Source: Allomuricauda sp. (GTDB lineage: Bacteria > Bacteroidota > Bacteroidia > Flavobacteriales > Flavobacteriaceae). From it: a stretch of DNA of 64,000 nucleotides. This document shows positions 26,497-35,204 of this stretch, piece after piece (position 1 is the stretch's first letter; every line of letters begins with the position of its first letter). The notes beneath the pieces were generated by a model that had not been told where the DNA came from, searched no databases, and worked only from the letters and a program-made list of their open reading frames with translations. Location of the stretch: positions 2,903,198 to 2,967,197 of the forward strand of contig CP051244.1 in assembly GCA_017795045.1 (NCBI GenBank), given 5' to 3'. The position numbers were made by a program, and so were the translations under genes.

Positions 26497-27150
26497 TTAT
26501 TCCGAAAGATATCGCTCAATAATGCCTTCCACACTTTTGATGGATTTTTTGGTCCAGTCCAACCGTTTCTCAAGGATTTCGGTCTGGGTAAGCTGCCAAT
26601 CCACATTGGATTTTCTGACTTTTTGGGCGAGCTCCTGTATAATGATCGCTGCCGATACGGAAACATTCAAGCTTTCAGAAAAACCGACCATGGGTATTTT
26701 CAGGTATCCATCCGCTTGTTGCATTACCTCCTCACTCAAACCTTCCTTTTCCGTTCCAAAAAACAAGGCAGTCTTCTCCCTTGGGAAAAAATCAGGGAGC
26801 AGCAGGGAGTCGTTATGTGGGGTTGTAGCAATGATCTGATACCCCGACTGCTTCAATTTGGAGATACATTCAGAGGCATCCCCATATGTATGCATATCCA
26901 CCCATTGTTCGGCCCCAACGGCAATGTTCTTGTCCAATCGCTTTTGAAAACGATCTTCCACCACATGTACCTCTTGAACACCAAACACATCGCAACTCCT
27001 CATGATAGCGCTGGTATTGTGCATTTGATACACATCCTCAATAGCCACGGTCAGGAATTTGGTGCGGTTTTGCAATACTTCAAGGAAGCGCTGCTTGCGC
27101 TCATCGGTCAAATACCCTTCTAAATAGGTCAACAAATCATCATTTTGCAT
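26497..27150 (-). CDS. trmH: tRNA (guanosine-2'-O-)-methyltransferase, TrmH/SpoU family
   Basis: A 217-residue SPOUT methyltransferase. The ATG at 27150 is chosen because it gives the family-like start MQNDDLLTYLEGYLTDER. Motif 1 lies in HNTSAIMRSCDVFGV, motif 2 in FFGTEKEGLS and motif 3 in MVGFSESLNVSVSAAI. The set fits TrmH, which 2'-O-methylates G18 of tRNA; a 23S rRNA SpoU relative is less likely given the N-terminus. It is divergent from the sirtuin gene. Confidence 0.9.
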   Translation of the reverse strand: MQNDDLLTYLEGYLTDERKQRFLEVLQNRTKFLTVAIEDVYQMHNTSAIMRSCDVFGVQEVHVVEDRFQKRLDKNIAVGAEQWVDMHTYGDASECISKLKQSGYQIIATTPHNDSLLLPDFFPREKTALFFGTEKEGLSEEVMQQADGYLKIPMVGFSESLNVSVSAAIIIQELAQKVRKSNVDWQLTQTEILEKRLDWTKKSIKSVEGIIERYLSE

Positions 27151-27180
27151 AAATGCCAAGATAGAAAAAAATGAAATTCC

Positions 27181-27188
27181 TATTTTTG
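27181..27188 (+). promoter_or_regulatory. Putative -7 promoter box of the sirtuin gene
   Basis: TATTTTTG is an exact TAnnTTTG match, about 50 bases before the ATG at 27239, in the divergent region with trmH. Confidence 0.4.
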
Positions 27189-27238
27189 AACCTCCCCTGC
27201 TCTGGTAGCCCCAAACTTCCAACAAAGAAAACTAAACA

Positions 27239-27937
27239 ATGGTCAAAAAGAAAATAGTGGTGCTTACTGGCGCGGGAATGAGTGCGGAGAGTGGCCTCAA
27301 GACCTTTCGCGATTCCAATGGTCTGTGGGAAGGTCACGATGTTATGGAAGTGGCCTCTCCCCAAGGTTTTGCCAAAAATCCGGAATTGGTCCTCGATTTT
27401 TACAACCAGCGCAGGCGACAACTTTTGGAAGTCAGTCCCAATGCGGGACACCATGCTTTGGTGGACTTGGAAAAACATTTTGAGGTGAGCATAGTGACCC
27501 AAAACGTGGACAACCTCCATGAACAAGCCGGCAGCTCCCATGTGGTGCATTTGCATGGCGAACTGTTCAAAGTACGGAGCACCATGGATGAAAACCATGT
27601 GTTGGAATGGAAAAAGGACTTGATTCTTGGTGATTTGGACAAAAATGGACACCAACTCCGACCCCATATAGTCTGGTTTGGTGAAATGGTCCCTATGATG
27701 GAAACCGCGGCCCAAATTACCCAATTGGCCGATATCCTGATCATTATAGGAACCTCCATGCAGGTATACCCTGCAGCCAGTTTAGCGAATTACGTATCGG
27801 GACAGACCCCTATCTTTTTTGTGGATCCCAAACCCAGTGTACGTCCATCAGATTTTGGGAACCTTACCATAATTTCCGAAACTGCTGCGGAAGGAGTCCC
27901 TACTCTTGTGAATCACTTATCTGATACAATGACCTGA
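27239..27937 (+). CDS. Sir2-family NAD-dependent deacylase lacking the zinc site
   Basis: A 232-residue sirtuin. NAD-binding motifs LTGAGMSAESG (9-19), TFRD (22-25) and TQNVDNLHEQAG are intact and the catalytic His is 106 (HLHGE). Tyr55 and Arg58 in FYNQRRR match the pair that recognises succinyl or malonyl lysine in CobB/SIRT5-type enzymes, so desuccinylation is likely. The zinc-binding cysteines are absent; the protein has no cysteine at all. The short substitute loop (about 110-140) is family-typical in flavobacteria as far as I recall. The 3' end overlaps the haem-binding gene by 38 bp. Confidence 0.92.
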   Translation: MVKKKIVVLTGAGMSAESGLKTFRDSNGLWEGHDVMEVASPQGFAKNPELVLDFYNQRRRQLLEVSPNAGHHALVDLEKHFEVSIVTQNVDNLHEQAGSSHVVHLHGELFKVRSTMDENHVLEWKKDLILGDLDKNGHQLRPHIVWFGEMVPMMETAAQITQLADILIIIGTSMQVYPAASLANYVSGQTPIFFVDPKPSVRPSDFGNLTIISETAAEGVPTLVNHLSDTMT

Positions 27938-28373
27938 CCCCAATGGCCCAATCCAACAAACTCTTTTTCTGTGCTTCCGTAAGTCTGGCCTCTTTATGGG
28001 TCCAGGTGTACTCCTTTAAAGGCATTTTGCCCTTTTTAACCTCTTCGACCAACTCTTCCAGCTTATGATCTTTCTTTTTGTCCGAATAATTTCCCCAATC
28101 CGAAAAATTGAGTTCCTCCTTGCCTTCCTGGACATGGTGGTCCAACCAATACGAAACCGGGGCCACATTGTTGTACCAAGGATAGACCGTGTTTCCACTA
28201 TGACAGTCGTAACACGTAGACTTCAAAATCTGCTTGACTTCGGTACTGGGTTGGGTCTCGGCCTCAAAAACGGCAACATAATCACTATCGGACAGATTTT
28301 TGTTCGGTCTGTAAAATTGCATGCCTATAAAGACCACCAACAAGACAATGCCTATTTTTTTTGCTATTTTCAT
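27900..28373 (-). CDS. Haem-binding domain (cytochrome c-like) protein
   Basis: A 157-residue protein with an N-terminal hydrophobic helix acting as signal or anchor, then one CxxCH haem c motif (CYDCHSGNTVYPWYN, near residues 54-68), which with the following conserved helices matches the Haem_bd family of Bacteroidota. It should be periplasmic and bind one covalent haem; its redox partner is unknown. No cytochrome maturation gene is nearby. Confidence 0.85.
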   Translation of the reverse strand: MKIAKKIGIVLLVVFIGMQFYRPNKNLSDSDYVAVFEAETQPSTEVKQILKSTCYDCHSGNTVYPWYNNVAPVSYWLDHHVQEGKEELNFSDWGNYSDKKKDHKLEELVEEVKKGKMPLKEYTWTHKEARLTEAQKKSLLDWAIGVRSLYQISDSQE

Positions 28374-28405
28374 TCGAACCGGATTTTAACTAAAAATACA
28401 CTTTT

Positions 28406-28978
28406 GTGACCAAACAACAGCTACATACCAAATTGCATTCCGGCAGACTTACAAAGTCCGAAGTAGACCAATTGGTGGAACAATTGATACAACAGCCCTC
28501 ATTGGCTGAAGCACTCTTTCTTGAGGTATTGAAAGAAGACAAGGAAGGGACATTCAATGCCAGCTGGACCTTTGATCACTTGATGCGGAAAAGGTTGGTC
28601 TATCTATTGCCCATGATGACCCTTTTCACAAACAGTCTGTCCGAACTACGGTGCGAATCCTGCATCCGCCCCATGGCCCATGTCTGCGAAATGGTTACAG
28701 AGGCCTATTTCAAGAAAAAAGACCTTGTTTTCATCAAGAATATAGCCGATGAACATCTAGAGAAAATAATGATCACCTGTTTTGACTGGCTCATCAGCCC
28801 CATGAACATGGCCCCGAAGGTATTTTCCATGACCAGTCTTTACTATTTGGGGCTCAAATTTGATTGGGTACATCCTGAATTACGCATGATTTTGGAGGAA
28901 TCTTATGCCTCAGGTACGGTGGGATACCAGAACCGAGCCAAAAAAACACTGGACAAGCTGGCCAAATTAAGCCGATAA
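28406..28978 (+). CDS. Uncharacterised helical protein upstream of purB
   Basis: A 190-residue, soluble, all-helical protein with a GTG start. I do not recognise a named domain; the pattern of paired amphipathic helices suggests HEAT-like repeats. A cluster of Cys and His occurs near residues 74-85 (RCESCIRPMAHVC). It ends 48 bp before the purB start, and purB has its own promoter box in that gap. I recall similar proteins being labelled adenylosuccinate lyase in databases, but none of that enzyme's motifs are present, so the label would be borrowed from the neighbour. Confidence 0.72.
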   Translation: MTKQQLHTKLHSGRLTKSEVDQLVEQLIQQPSLAEALFLEVLKEDKEGTFNASWTFDHLMRKRLVYLLPMMTLFTNSLSELRCESCIRPMAHVCEMVTEAYFKKKDLVFIKNIADEHLEKIMITCFDWLISPMNMAPKVFSMTSLYYLGLKFDWVHPELRMILEESYASGTVGYQNRAKKTLDKLAKLSR

Positions 28979-28994
28979 ACTCTACAAGTTTAAG

Positions 28995-29002
28995 TATCTT
29001 TG
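28995..29002 (+). promoter_or_regulatory. Putative -7 promoter box of purB
   Basis: TATCTTTG is an exact TAnnTTTG match ending 24 bases before the purB ATG at 29027. Confidence 0.5.
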
Positions 29003-29026
29003 CCACTTCCAAAACAGTACGCAAAA

Positions 29027-30370
29027 ATGTCCTTAACGCAACTCAATGCCATTTCACCGATCGATGGTCGGTATAGAAACAAAACTGAATCCTTACAAAA
29101 TTACTTTTCCGAGGAAGCCCTCATCAAATACCGTGTCCAGGTAGAGATCGAGTATTTCATTGCCCTTTGTGAAATACCGCTGCCCCAATTGTCTAATTTT
29201 GATGGAACCAAATTCGAGGAGCTACGGTCCATTTACAAGGATTTTTCTGCTGAGGATGCACAGGCCATCAAAGAAATTGAAAAAACCACCAACCACGATG
29301 TAAAAGCCGTGGAGTATTTCATTAAACAGCGTTTTGATGCCTTGGGATTGGAAGACCATAAAGAATTCATCCATTTCGGGTTGACTTCACAGGATATCAA
29401 CAATACGGCCATTCCACTTTCCATCAAGGAAGCGATGAACGATAGCTACGTTCCTTCTTACTTTGAGGTGTTCGAAAAATTGAAGGAATTGGCCAAGGAA
29501 TGGGAAAACGTACCCATGTTGGCGCGTACCCACGGACAACCAGCCTCCCCTACCCGTTTGGGCAAGGAAATCGATGTGTTTGTGGAACGTTTGAAAGAAC
29601 AGTTCAATTTATTGAACGACATTCCCAGTGCCGCCAAATTTGGAGGGGCCACAGGAAACTACAATGCCCATAAAGTGGCCTATCCCAACATCGATTGGAA
29701 AGCGTTCGGCCAAAAGTTCGTGCAGGAAAAATTGGGCCTTCACCACTCTTTTCCCACAACCCAAATTGAACATTACGACCATATGGCCGCTTTGTTCGAT
29801 TGCCTTAAACGCATCAATACCATCTTGATCGACCTCAACCGGGACGTTTGGACCTACATATCCATGGATTATTTCAAACAGAAAATAAAAAAGGGAGAAG
29901 TGGGCTCATCGGCCATGCCGCATAAAGTGAATCCCATAGATTTTGAGAATTCCGAAGGAAACATGGGTCTGGCCAATGCCATTTTTGAGCATTTATCGGC
30001 CAAACTTCCCATTTCCCGATTGCAGCGCGATCTAACGGATAGTACCGTATTGCGAAACGTAGGGGTGCCCTTTGCCCATACTTTGGTCGGGTTTCAATCC
30101 ACGTTAAAGGGGTTGAACAAATTGGTACTGAACCAAGCAAAATTTGAACAAGATCTAGAGGACAACTGGGCCGTGGTAGCCGAAGCCATCCAGACCATTT
30201 TACGCCGCGAAGGCTATCCCAATCCATACGAAGCCCTAAAGGGCTTGACCCGGACCAATGAGAAGATCAACCAAAAATCCATTGCGGATTTTATTGAGAC
30301 TCTGGAAGTTTCGGATGCCATCAAAACAGAATTGAAACAAATAACCCCAGCGAATTATACCGGGGTTTAA
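29027..30370 (+). CDS. purB: Adenylosuccinate lyase
   Basis: A 447-residue fumarase-superfamily enzyme acting twice in purine synthesis: it releases fumarate from SAICAR and from adenylosuccinate. The start is the ATG at 29027 (MSLTQLNAISPIDGRY). The catalytic loop SSAMPHKVNP begins at residue 294, with the active-site Ser at 294/295, and His169 lies in ARTHGQPASP. The E. coli-like length and the IDGRY opening place it in the long PurB subgroup. It is convergent with an MscS gene. Confidence 0.96.
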   Translation: MSLTQLNAISPIDGRYRNKTESLQNYFSEEALIKYRVQVEIEYFIALCEIPLPQLSNFDGTKFEELRSIYKDFSAEDAQAIKEIEKTTNHDVKAVEYFIKQRFDALGLEDHKEFIHFGLTSQDINNTAIPLSIKEAMNDSYVPSYFEVFEKLKELAKEWENVPMLARTHGQPASPTRLGKEIDVFVERLKEQFNLLNDIPSAAKFGGATGNYNAHKVAYPNIDWKAFGQKFVQEKLGLHHSFPTTQIEHYDHMAALFDCLKRINTILIDLNRDVWTYISMDYFKQKIKKGEVGSSAMPHKVNPIDFENSEGNMGLANAIFEHLSAKLPISRLQRDLTDSTVLRNVGVPFAHTLVGFQSTLKGLNKLVLNQAKFEQDLEDNWAVVAEAIQTILRREGYPNPYEALKGLTRTNEKINQKSIADFIETLEVSDAIKTELKQITPANYTGV

Positions 30371-30397
30371 TTAAACTCAAACTATTTGATTTTTTGA

Positions 30398-31213
30398 TTA
30401 TCCCTCCTTGTGGATTTCCACTTGGTGCGGGTATGGAATTTCAATTCCAGCGGCGTCCAAGGCCAATTTGCAGTTTTCATAGGTAGCAAAGTACACATCC
30501 CAATAGTCCTCGGGTTTACAGAATGGCCGCACGGCAAAGTTCACGGAGCTATCCGCCAGTTCCAATACGTTTACGGAAGGGGCCGGGTCTTTCAAAACCT
30601 TGGGGTTCGTGGTGAGCACCTTGAGCAATACCTCCTTGGTTTTTTTGATGTCCTCCCCATAGCCCACCCCGATTACGGTATCTACCCGCATTTTGCCTTC
30701 GGCGGTGTAATTGATGATGTTTCCATTGGCCATGGCCCCATTGGGGATAATGGCCAGTTTGTTCTGTGGGGTCACCAGTTTGGTGGTGAAGATTTCGATG
30801 CCCTTTACCACTCCCAACACGCCTTGGGCCTCTATAAGGTCTCCAATACGATAGGGCTTAAAGATCATGAGCAATACCCCACCGGCAAAATTGGAAAGGG
30901 AACCTTGCAAGGCCAGACCCACGGCCAAACCGGCCGCCGCTATTACCGCAGCGAAGGTGGTAACGTCCACACCCAATCTTGAAATGACTATGATGATCAA
31001 AAATACCTTGAGGCCCCATGACACCAAATCCAACAGAAATCGTTGTAAGGACTCATCGTATTTACTTTTGGACATGACCTTTCTGGCGGTCTTTACAATC
31101 TTTTTGATGATCCACGCGCCTATGACGTAGATAAGGATAGCGGTGAGGAGCTTGGGTCCAAACTCCTTGGCCAATTCCAGGCCGTAGTTCATCCATTCTT
31201 CTGCTTTTTCCAT
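30398..31213 (-). CDS. Small-conductance mechanosensitive channel (MscS family)
   Basis: A 271-residue MscS protein, close to the E. coli MscS length. Three N-terminal helices end with the pore helix containing AAAGLAVGLALQGSLSNFAGG (about residues 92-112), followed by the beta domain (YRIGDLIEAQG, TKLVTPQNKLAIIPNG) and the C-terminal cage. It opens under membrane tension to relieve osmotic downshock. It is a single gene. Confidence 0.93.
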   Translation of the reverse strand: MEKAEEWMNYGLELAKEFGPKLLTAILIYVIGAWIIKKIVKTARKVMSKSKYDESLQRFLLDLVSWGLKVFLIIIVISRLGVDVTTFAAVIAAAGLAVGLALQGSLSNFAGGVLLMIFKPYRIGDLIEAQGVLGVVKGIEIFTTKLVTPQNKLAIIPNGAMANGNIINYTAEGKMRVDTVIGVGYGEDIKKTKEVLLKVLTTNPKVLKDPAPSVNVLELADSSVNFAVRPFCKPEDYWDVYFATYENCKLALDAAGIEIPYPHQVEIHKEG

Positions 31214-31302
31214 AGTGTAGTTGATTTGTTAGTGTTCCTATTATGAGACACTAAGATAGAAAAGAAGGTCACAAAACCCCGAGAATTTGGCAGATATCAA
31301 TA

Positions 31303-31329
31303 AAAAAGGGCAACTAAAGTTGCCCCTTG
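31303..31329 (-). terminator. Intrinsic terminator of the sigma/DUF4252 operon
   Basis: GGGCAAC (31309-31315) pairs with GTTGCCC (31320-31326) around a TAAA loop, and the minus strand continues into a run of six T. It lies about 25 bp after the last DUF4252 gene. Confidence 0.85.
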
Positions 31330-31351
31330 ATTGTGTTGTGCCCGAATATGG

Positions 31352-31891
31352 TTATCCTTTCAAAAATTCGCCGATCTCTCCCAATCCCTCTCCTTTATAG
31401 TCCGATTTTTGGATGGCCTGCATGAGTTGTATGATGTGGGCCGGATTCATATCCTTGCCCAAAACGCGAACCAGGGCAAAGCCCTTGTCATCACTGTCGC
31501 CATAGATGATCACTTCATCAATGGCATCTTCCTCACCCAAATATTTCACTACACCTTTACCGTATTTGGAGTTGATCTTCATGAGTTCCACAAAGTCACC
31601 GTTTTTTAGGATCTCCCGCACCTTGTTCCGCTCCACTTCAAATTCCGCAGCATTGCCCGAATTCTTTTTGAACGCCAACAAGTTGAACTTACGCAGGGAT
31701 TCCACTGCCTCTTTCTGGGTAGGGGTCAAATCCACTGCATCCATTTTAAGGATGCTTGCCGGGACATCCACAACAATAAAATTGGGGTTCTCCGAATTGT
31801 GCACGTAGTATTCCTGTAAACTCTGGCGTGAGGAGCAAGAAGCCAAAAGGGCCACTCCCATTACCAAAATGCCTTTTACTATATTTTTCAT
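31352..31891 (-). CDS. DUF4252 lipoprotein
   Basis: A 179-residue lipoprotein (signal MKNIVKGILVMGVALLASC, cysteine 19) with a DUF4252 domain, marked here by SLRKFNLLAFKKN and MNPAHIIQLM. It is a diverged paralogue of the preceding gene: both are 179 residues and both follow the alternating helix-strand pattern of the family. Only this copy is lipidated. The function is unknown; the operon with a sigma factor suggests envelope stress. Confidence 0.85.
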   Translation of the reverse strand: MKNIVKGILVMGVALLASCSSRQSLQEYYVHNSENPNFIVVDVPASILKMDAVDLTPTQKEAVESLRKFNLLAFKKNSGNAAEFEVERNKVREILKNGDFVELMKINSKYGKGVVKYLGEEDAIDEVIIYGDSDDKGFALVRVLGKDMNPAHIIQLMQAIQKSDYKGEGLGEIGEFLKG

Positions 31892-32004
31892 CTGTACGTT
31901 TTTTGATTGATTTATTTTTTAATAGAATCAGCTGACAGTGATTGGTTGATGAAACTTGCATTTTGTTACACCATGGCCCCATCACTGCCAACCGAATACA
32001 TTCC

Positions 32005-32544
32005 CTACTCTTGCTTGCCCGCCTTGTTCAACTCTTTGGGGAGGTTCATTTTTTTGGTCAGGGAATTGATCTTGTTCAAATCAATGTCACCCGTCAAAGA
32101 AAGTAGTACGGTCTCTATCTTTCTGCCATCGGCCTCTACTTCGTTCAGATCGGTGACCAACATCAGCAGTTCGCTTACATGGTCATCATCCCTTCCCTGT
32201 TTAATGTAAAACTTCACATTGGCATCCTTGTCCTTCACGCGCATAAGCTCTTCCATCTGGGAAGATTTCAGGTAACTGCTCACGGACGACCTCATATCGT
32301 CCCCTATCTTTTTGTTTTCCGTGGTAAAGACTTTTAGACTTTTAAGGCTGCTGGCGATATCCATAAAATCCTGGGCCTCTGGGTCGTTCACTTCCACATC
32401 GATTTTTGCCAATAGGTTGAACATGCTCTTGTTCACCACCACGGAGGTGACTTCATCCAAGTCTTCGAACTTATCGAACAAGGATTGTGAAAACCCCGAC
32501 AATGGGAGAGCTGCGATCAAAATGATTAAAATATTCCTTCTCAT
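32005..32544 (-). CDS. DUF4252 secreted protein
   Basis: A 179-residue protein with a classical signal peptide ending near GFSQS and a DUF4252 domain (SLKSLKVFTTENKK, VSELLMLVTDLNE). It lies 11 bp downstream of the small membrane protein gene and 113 bp upstream of the lipidated paralogue. Probably periplasmic. The role is unknown. Confidence 0.85.
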   Translation of the reverse strand: MRRNILIILIAALPLSGFSQSLFDKFEDLDEVTSVVVNKSMFNLLAKIDVEVNDPEAQDFMDIASSLKSLKVFTTENKKIGDDMRSSVSSYLKSSQMEELMRVKDKDANVKFYIKQGRDDDHVSELLMLVTDLNEVEADGRKIETVLLSLTGDIDLNKINSLTKKMNLPKELNKAGKQE

Positions 32545-32555
32545 GTTTTTCGTTT

Positions 32556-32975
32556 TTAATTGTTGTTGTAAATTTTTTGTTTTGCTTCCTCGAACTCTTT
32601 TAGGTAGGCCACTTTCTCCGTTCCCCGGCCAAAATTCTCCGCCAAGAGTTCAAAAGCCTTTTTGGTTTCTTGGTATGCGTACTCCGCTTTTTTTCTTTCC
32701 TGGTACTCATTACCCAAGTAAATGCCAAAGGTCAAAACTGCGACCGCTGCAACGGAAATCCATTTGTATAGATTACTTCTGGTTTTTAATGGAACCTGCT
32801 TGGTAAACCGTTCTTCCTTGGCGTTGGAAAAGTAATTGAACATGGGTTTGTACTGCTCAAGGTGCGCTGGAACGCTCTCTTGTGCAAAATACTCCCTAAG
32901 CTGCTGCTCCTCGGCCACCGTTGTGCTGGCCTCAAAATACTTTTCCAATAATTTTTCTATGTTATCCAATGCCAT
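32556..32975 (-). CDS. Small single-helix membrane protein, probable anti-sigma factor
   Basis: A 139-residue protein with an N-terminal cytoplasmic helical segment (about 1-68), one transmembrane helix (about 72-88, VAAVAVLTFGIYLG) and a short C-terminal coiled segment. It overlaps the sigma-factor gene by 14 bp, so the two are translationally coupled. Size, topology and position fit an anti-sigma factor. No named zinc-binding anti-sigma motif is present, so this role is an inference from context. Confidence 0.75.
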   Translation of the reverse strand: MALDNIEKLLEKYFEASTTVAEEQQLREYFAQESVPAHLEQYKPMFNYFSNAKEERFTKQVPLKTRSNLYKWISVAAVAVLTFGIYLGNEYQERKKAEYAYQETKKAFELLAENFGRGTEKVAYLKEFEEAKQKIYNNN

Positions 32976-33471
32976 AGCTGTGTTTTTTTATCAATTCTTG
33001 TCGTACTGTCTTTCTTGCTCTGGACAATGCCACCCGTACGGCGGTGGGCTTCATGTCCATCAACTCACATATCTCCTCAAATTCGTATTGCTCCACATCG
33101 CGTAATTGCAATACCATTTTTTGTTGTTCGGGCAGTTCCTGCATGATCCGTTCCATCCATTGCACACTGTCCTCGGCTTCCAACTGGCGTTGCAACGAAG
33201 TGTTTTCATCACTATAGTTGCTGTGCACCAATTTTAGGTTTCCGGCCTGCTTGGATTTCAATCGGTCCAAACAAAAGTTCTTGGTCATGGTCATGGCAAA
33301 GGCCTCAACGTTCTTATACTGTCCCATGGACTCATTCTTTGACCATAGTTTCATCAGGATTTCCTGTGTGGCGTCCTCTGCTTCCTCCCGCGATACCAAA
33401 AGGCGTTTGGCCAGTCGGTACAGCTTGTCCTTAAAGGGCATCACCACATTTAAAAACTCTGATTGCTTCAT
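32962..33471 (-). CDS. ECF-type RNA polymerase sigma factor
   Basis: A 169-residue sigma-70-family factor with region 2 (EDATQEILMKLWSK, about residues 36-49) and region 4 with its helix-turn-helix (LPEQQKMVLQLRDVEQY to AVRVALSRARKTVRQEL, about 113-160). Region 3 is absent, as in ECF factors. It heads a four-gene run with a membrane protein and two DUF4252 genes. It is divergent from an S41 protease gene, which may be one of its targets. Confidence 0.92.
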   Translation of the reverse strand: MKQSEFLNVVMPFKDKLYRLAKRLLVSREEAEDATQEILMKLWSKNESMGQYKNVEAFAMTMTKNFCLDRLKSKQAGNLKLVHSNYSDENTSLQRQLEAEDSVQWMERIMQELPEQQKMVLQLRDVEQYEFEEICELMDMKPTAVRVALSRARKTVRQELIKKHSYGIG

Positions 33472-33681
33472 TGGTTTGTCTTAGTTGTTTTCGGCCCCTC
33501 TATATTGGCCTACATTATCACGACGACGCATATCGAAATTTGTTACAAAAAATTTGTATTCTGCTTTTATGTACCTATTTTGTACAGCAAATTTGTAAGA
33601 AATTATAAAATTTATCGCCTTACTTACCAACCTCATCACATATTTGGAACAAAAATTGAGGAATCCAATAAAAATTCAGCT

Positions 33682-35175
33682 ATGAAAAAATATCTTCTTC
33701 CACTATTGGGGTTAGTGCTCTTCTTTACAGCCTGCAACAATGATGATGACCAGATCAAGAATGGGGAAACCCCTACCATGAACCAGGGATCGTCCGCCAT
33801 TGCACAAAATTTTATGTGGCAAGCCATGAACCTTTGGTATTTTTGGCAAGGTGATGTGCCCGATCTTGCCGATGATAGGTTCTCCACCAATAACGAATAC
33901 ACCTCGTTTTTGGAAGCTACCCCCAATCCCAGTGATTTTTACTACGATGTTCTCCTTTTTAACGATGACCGTTTCAGCTTTTTGAACGACGATTATACCG
34001 AATTGGTCAGCAACCTTTCCGGAGTTTCCAAAAGCAACGGACTGGAATTCAATCTTAAATATTTTCAAGATGGGTTCAATGTCTTCGGGTATGTCATTTA
34101 CATTGTGCCCGATTCTGATGCCTCGACCAAAACCATTCAAAGGGGAGATATCTTTACCCGCGTGGATGGTCAACAATTGACCGAAGACAACTACATCAGC
34201 CTTCTTTTTGGAAACAACGATACCTATACGTTGGGTATGGCCGACATTGTTGGGGGTGAAATTGTGGACAATGACACCGAAGTGACCTTGACCAAAATCG
34301 AAAACCAAGTGGAAAACCCCATTTTGGTGGCCGAGACCTTGGATATAAACGGCACCAAAATCGCTTATTTGATGTACAATCGGTTCTTGAGCAATTTTAA
34401 CGAAGAACTCAATGCTGCCTTTGGAAAGTTCAAGACGGATGGGGCCACCGAGCTTGTGCTCGATATGCGTTACAACCCAGGGGGATCGGTAAACACATCC
34501 CGTCTTCTGGCTAGTATGATCTATGGCACCAATACCAACGAACTCTATATTAGACAACGCTGGAATGATAAAATACAAAGCCAATTAAGCACTGCACAGT
34601 TAGAGGATTATTTTGCCAACTCCACAGGGGCAAGTGCCATAAACTCACTTAATTTAAGCCAAGTGTATGTACTGGCCACGGACGACTCCGCCTCAGCCAG
34701 TGAATTGGTGATGAATGGTCTGGCCCCTTATGTCGATGTCATCCATATTGGTGAAACGACACGGGGGAAAAATGAATTTTCCATAACCTTGGTGGACGAT
34801 CCGGAAAATGCATTCATTTATGATGAGGACCGTGAAGGCAACATCAACTCCAAAAATAGTTGGGGTATACAGCCCTTGGTAGGAAGAAATGAAAACGCCG
34901 ATGGGTTTTCAGATTACACTTCTGGACTTGTCCCTAATATTCCCCTTGAAGAAGATTTGGCCAACCTAGGGGTTCTTGGAGACCCCAATGAGCCACTTTT
35001 GGCCCGTGCCATAGAGGAAATCACCGGAGTGTCGGCCAAGAAAAGTTTTTCGGTACAGATACCTGCAAAAGGTTTTATCAGTTCCAGGGTTTTGACCCCG
35101 GTAAAAGACAATATGTATTTGGATAAACCACTGAATGTAAACCTAACGTTGAGCAAGAACCAATATCTACAATAA
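33682..35175 (+). CDS. S41-family peptidase lipoprotein
   Basis: A 497-residue protein from the ATG at 33682, which gives a lipoprotein signal (LVLFFTAC, cysteine 18). A longer frame upstream to 33463 only runs through the intergenic region. A degenerate PDZ-like segment precedes the tail-specific protease (S41) domain: LVLDMRYNPGGSV, then DDSASASELVMNGL with the catalytic Ser, and RGKNEF with the catalytic Lys. It should cleave unstructured proteins in the envelope. It is divergent from the sigma-factor operon. Confidence 0.9.
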   Translation: MKKYLLPLLGLVLFFTACNNDDDQIKNGETPTMNQGSSAIAQNFMWQAMNLWYFWQGDVPDLADDRFSTNNEYTSFLEATPNPSDFYYDVLLFNDDRFSFLNDDYTELVSNLSGVSKSNGLEFNLKYFQDGFNVFGYVIYIVPDSDASTKTIQRGDIFTRVDGQQLTEDNYISLLFGNNDTYTLGMADIVGGEIVDNDTEVTLTKIENQVENPILVAETLDINGTKIAYLMYNRFLSNFNEELNAAFGKFKTDGATELVLDMRYNPGGSVNTSRLLASMIYGTNTNELYIRQRWNDKIQSQLSTAQLEDYFANSTGASAINSLNLSQVYVLATDDSASASELVMNGLAPYVDVIHIGETTRGKNEFSITLVDDPENAFIYDEDREGNINSKNSWGIQPLVGRNENADGFSDYTSGLVPNIPLEEDLANLGVLGDPNEPLLARAIEEITGVSAKKSFSVQIPAKGFISSRVLTPVKDNMYLDKPLNVNLTLSKNQYLQ

Positions 35176-35177
35176 AA

Positions 35178-35199
35178 AAAAGCGGCCTAGGCCGCTTTT
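35178..35199. terminator. Bidirectional terminator between the S41 gene and the B12 locus
   Basis: A perfect 22-bp palindrome (AAAAGCGGC, loop CTAG-like centre, GCCGCTTTT) with an A run before it and a T run after it, placed between the convergent stops at 35175 and 35205. It can serve both strands. Confidence 0.9.
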
Positions 35200-35204
35200 C
35201 TTTT

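Noticed and set aside
33712..34584. A 290-residue minus-strand frame
   Set aside because: It is antisense to the S41 peptidase, which has a clear signal and catalytic motifs; the frame has no recognisable family.
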